Source: Oppiella nova (Eukaryota > Arthropoda > Arachnida > Sarcoptiformes > Oppiidae). From it: a DNA stretch of 37,227 nucleotides. Shown here piece by piece: positions 35,068 through 37,227 of this stretch. Below the pieces are notes generated by a model. It did not search any database and had not been told where the DNA came from. It saw only the letters and a list, made by a program, of their open reading frames with translations. The DNA is taken from assembly GCA_905397405.1 (NCBI GenBank), contig CAJPVJ010000131.1, positions 1-37,227 on the forward strand, in the 5' to 3' direction. The first letter of the stretch is position 1. Every line of letters starts with the position of its first letter. The position numbers and the translations under genes are program-made.

Positions 35068-35160
35068 ATAAGGGGTACCGGAATTTAATGCGCGTTTTTT
35101 AATGAAATTTAACATTATGACATTTAAAATAAACGCGCATTAAATTCCGGTACCCCTTAT
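35068..35160. mobile_element. MITE-like perfect hairpin, 93 bp
   Basis: The arms 35068-35097 and 35131-35160 are exact reverse complements over 30 bp (ATAAGGGGTACCGGAATTTA inward to GCGCGTTT), around a 33-bp AT-rich loop. The arms include CpG-containing GCGCG and GGTACC motifs that stand out from the AT-rich surroundings. No coding capacity. It looks like a young foldback or MITE element, about 270 bp upstream of the sulfotransferase-aminotransferase start. The family is unknown. Confidence 0.7.
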
Positions 35161-35425
35161 ATAAGGAGTGAAAGCATGAATTGACTATAATAGCTAATGT
35201 TTGCCAATATTTTTCATAAACAGGATTTTACTGTATTTGCAAATTTCATTAGTATTTTCTGATATTTCAAAGTTATTTACTTATAAGGCTTTGAACTAAT
35301 ATATCAATCAGTATAAGGAATATTAATATATTAGTTATCTGTTTGTAAAGTTATATAAATAAGGATTTGTCTCATAGTATATAAAGAGTTGATTTAAAAA
35401 TTAAATTATTAATTCAAGTCAAACA

Positions 35426-37227
35426 ATGAAACGTTTTCTACTGTTATCTAACCCGAGGACTGGATCCACATATTTGGCAAACTTATTAGGAAGTCATGCG
35501 GACATAGGATTGGCCGATGAACTACTCAATGATGAAAAAATTATATCAGAGGATGGAGCAATCAAATATATCAGCAAAGAGTTGGCAAAATATGATCAGA
35601 AATTTGTTGGTTTTAAGGTATTTCCCGAACAGATATTGAAGAGAAAGTTACGTTTCGATGATATCGTCAGACATATCGGTGCAGATATGGTGATAGTCTT
35701 GTGGCGCAAATCCATTGCCGAACAGTTAGTGTCCCTAAGAATAGCTGAAAAGACTGGCGTTTGGTTTGAAGGCGCGGAAGATTATAATAATAACAAAAAT
35801 AACAGAAAGAATGGTAAAGAAAAGACTATTATTTTAGACCAAGAATTGAGCGAATATTACGAGAATTTAGTGAATGATTGGAGAATAATAGGCAGTCAAT
35901 GGCCTATTGATATAATCCCGATATATGTCTCTTATGACGATCTCATAGCTGATCCGTTGAGAGAATTGCGGAAAATCATGTCTCGTTTGAGCTGTGATAT
36001 GGAACAGTATGTCTTCACGAGTCCCGGTGCTGTCAAACAACAATTCCCTCCATCAGATCGTATAGAGAATTGGGAAGAAATAAGCGATGATTTGAAGACT
36101 TTAAAGATAAATGTGAAGCAATTGATGACAGAATGCATTGAGAATAACCTGAATGTCAAATGTCAAGCCCTGCCCTATGTTCCCGATCCAGAGCCTCCTT
36201 TCCCCTCAAAGGGCTGGCGATATAATGTTTGCGCGCCTTATATGCCAAATGAGGGCAAAGATAATGTAATTCAGGCGCTGGTCTCGGGTTCTGTGTCTTC
36301 GGCAGGATTTTGGCCCAAAGAGATGTCCGATAAGTTGCGAAAGATATACGACTGTCCAGTGGCTCAGCCGTGCAGTAATGGGTTCACAGCTCTAATGGTA
36401 GCCCTACAAGCAATGCATGTGGGAAGTGGTGATGAGGTGATAATGCCGTCGATGACAATGGTAGCCGTTCCCAATTCAGTCACATTTGTTGGCGCAGTCC
36501 CTGTGTTTGCTGACTGTGCGGACGGGGATACCTACAGGCAATGCATGTGGGAAGTGGTGATGAGGTGATAATGCCGTCGATGACAATGGTAGCCGTTCCC
36601 AATTCAGTCACATTTGTTGGCGCAGTCCCTGTGTTTGCTGACTGTGCGGACGGGGATTACAATCCGGGTCTCAAAGAGATATTAGAAGTGGCATCAGGTT
36701 TGACAATATTACCTTGTACATATTTATAAAATATAAGTTATCACAAGTAATATAAAATATAAATTACTTCAGATTAGTTAAACCTAGTTTTAAAATCAGA
36801 TATAAGTTTAATATTTGAGTATATTTTGAAGAGTTTGTTAATCGACTTTAATTCCTAGAATATTCAGCATTCAAATCATGAACAGTAAAACATTTGTATA
36901 CAGTCATATTTTTCATTAGTAAACTTAATGTTTAAGTATTTTAATGTCAAGGCTTTATTTACTCAAGTTGTACTACACATAACTAAAAATTAAGGTATTA
37001 ATAATAAGTTTTTATTAATACATTTAATTTTGAAAATGACACTGGTTATAGTAAATATAGAAATATTGACAAAATAATAATTAAGTCTATTTGTCATAAA
37101 CAGAGAGAACCCGAGCAGTTGTGTTGACCCACACCTACGGAGTGCCGACCCCTGAGGTGGAGATCATCGCAAAGGAATGCCGACAAAGGAAATGGATTCT
37201 CATTGAAGACATCAGTGAATGCGTTGG
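35426..37227 (+). CDS. Sulfotransferase-DegT aminotransferase fusion (3' partial)
   Basis: ATG at 35426 (AAACAATGA context). Residues 1-250 are an Stf0/NodH-like sulfotransferase. The PAPS 5'-phosphosulfate loop is SNPRTGSTYLANLL at the N-terminus, and IVLWRKSIAEQLVSLRIA supplies the 3'-phosphate side. From about residue 268 a DegT/DnrJ/EryC1 PLP-dependent sugar aminotransferase follows: NVCAPYMPNEGKDNVIQAL, CSNGFTALMVAL, GDEVIMPSMTMVAV. After the donor at 36697 (phase 1) and a 406-bp intron, it resumes at 37104 with RAVVLTHTYGVPTPEVE...ILIEDISECVG. The PLP-binding lysine lies beyond the window. A 128-bp tandem duplication (36410-36657) stops the direct reading frame at 36568. Removing 36437-36564 as an AG|GT-bounded intron restores it. 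Cofactor class is clear; substrates are unknown. The architecture looks bacterial in origin. Confidence 0.82.
36410..36657. repeat. 120-bp perfect direct repeat, 8-bp spacer (coding)
   Basis: Positions 36410-36529 and 36538-36657 are identical over 120 bp, separated by ACCTACAG (period 128). The unit encodes AMHVGSGDEV to CADGD of the aminotransferase core. The spacer resembles the left flank of the first copy (CCCTACAA), so the duplicated unit may originally have been 126-128 bp. The period is not a multiple of three, so both copies cannot be translated in one frame. Confidence 0.97.
36698..37103 (+). other. Intron of the fusion gene
   Basis: Donor TCAG|GTTTGA and acceptor CATAAACAG, 406 bp, phase 1. 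The content is AT-rich and non-coding. It is the firmest evidence that the bacterial-looking gene is resident in a eukaryotic genome. Confidence 0.85.

Larger units (their letters stand above)
33086..35425. other. AT-rich intergenic region with hairpin elements
   Basis: No supported gene in 2.3 kb. It carries two hairpin elements (about 34467-34640 and 35068-35160) and, near its right end, the promoter of the sulfotransferase-aminotransferase gene. AT content is among the highest in the window. Confidence 0.5.

Noticed and set aside
35426-37227. Bacterial contamination as the source of the fusion gene
   Set aside because: The gene has a phase-consistent 406-bp GT-AG intron, AT-rich eukaryotic flanks, and is continuous with animal genes in the window.
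1-37227. CRISPR arrays, bacterial operons or phage-like modules
   Set aside because: No spaced short repeats, Shine-Dalgarno-led gene strings or phage genes are seen. The gene structures are eukaryotic throughout.

Overview
The window looks like nuclear DNA of a small-genome arthropod, most likely an acariform (oribatid-type) mite. Genes are interrupted by short GT-AG introns (70-150 bp is common), intergenic DNA is very AT-rich, and the recognisable proteins are animal ones: a p55-type MAGUK, MMAA, a CARD caspase, RING-CH ligases and an ERICH3/DUF4590 protein. The mite assignment is inference from gene style. Animal nuclear DNA is directly supported by the splice structures and the domain families.

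Layout. 1-10.2 kb holds three minus-strand genes for secreted low-complexity proteins (960-2522, 6549-7308, 8618-10213), in AT-rich DNA. Each begins with a tiny signal-peptide exon. The first and third share a conserved block and are related. A tRNA-Ala(CGC) lies at 12397-12468, followed by MMAA (12956-14103), a mitochondrial G3E-type GTPase, in two exons. 14.6-18.7 kb is a recent tandem duplication of a five-exon CARD-caspase gene. The downstream copy reads cleanly (358 aa); the upstream copy has a frameshift and a lost splice acceptor. 19900-20457 is an orphan membrane protein.

21.5-26.8 kb is compact: an ERICH3-like gene, a small tail-anchored protein, two convergent RING-CH (MARCH-type) genes, one apparently frameshifted, and a nuclear-looking GLFG-motif protein. 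27978-30250 (minus) is a PALS2/Varicose-type MAGUK with L27, PDZ, SH3 and guanylate-kinase domains. 31299-33085 is a six-exon gene for an unrecognised type I membrane glycoprotein, reconstructed here from matching intron phases. 33.1-35.4 kb is AT-rich and carries two hairpin elements that look like MITEs. The window ends inside a gene that fuses an Stf0/NodH-like sulfotransferase to a DegT/DnrJ/EryC1-type aminotransferase, a bacterial-style combination that nonetheless carries an intron.

Most notable: two unrelated genes (at 32.1 and 36.4 kb) each contain a perfect 120-bp direct repeat at a spacing of exactly 128 bp. In the fusion gene the duplication breaks the frame unless it is spliced at a duplicated AG|GT as a new 128-bp intron. 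The identical geometry means an assembly artefact must also be considered.
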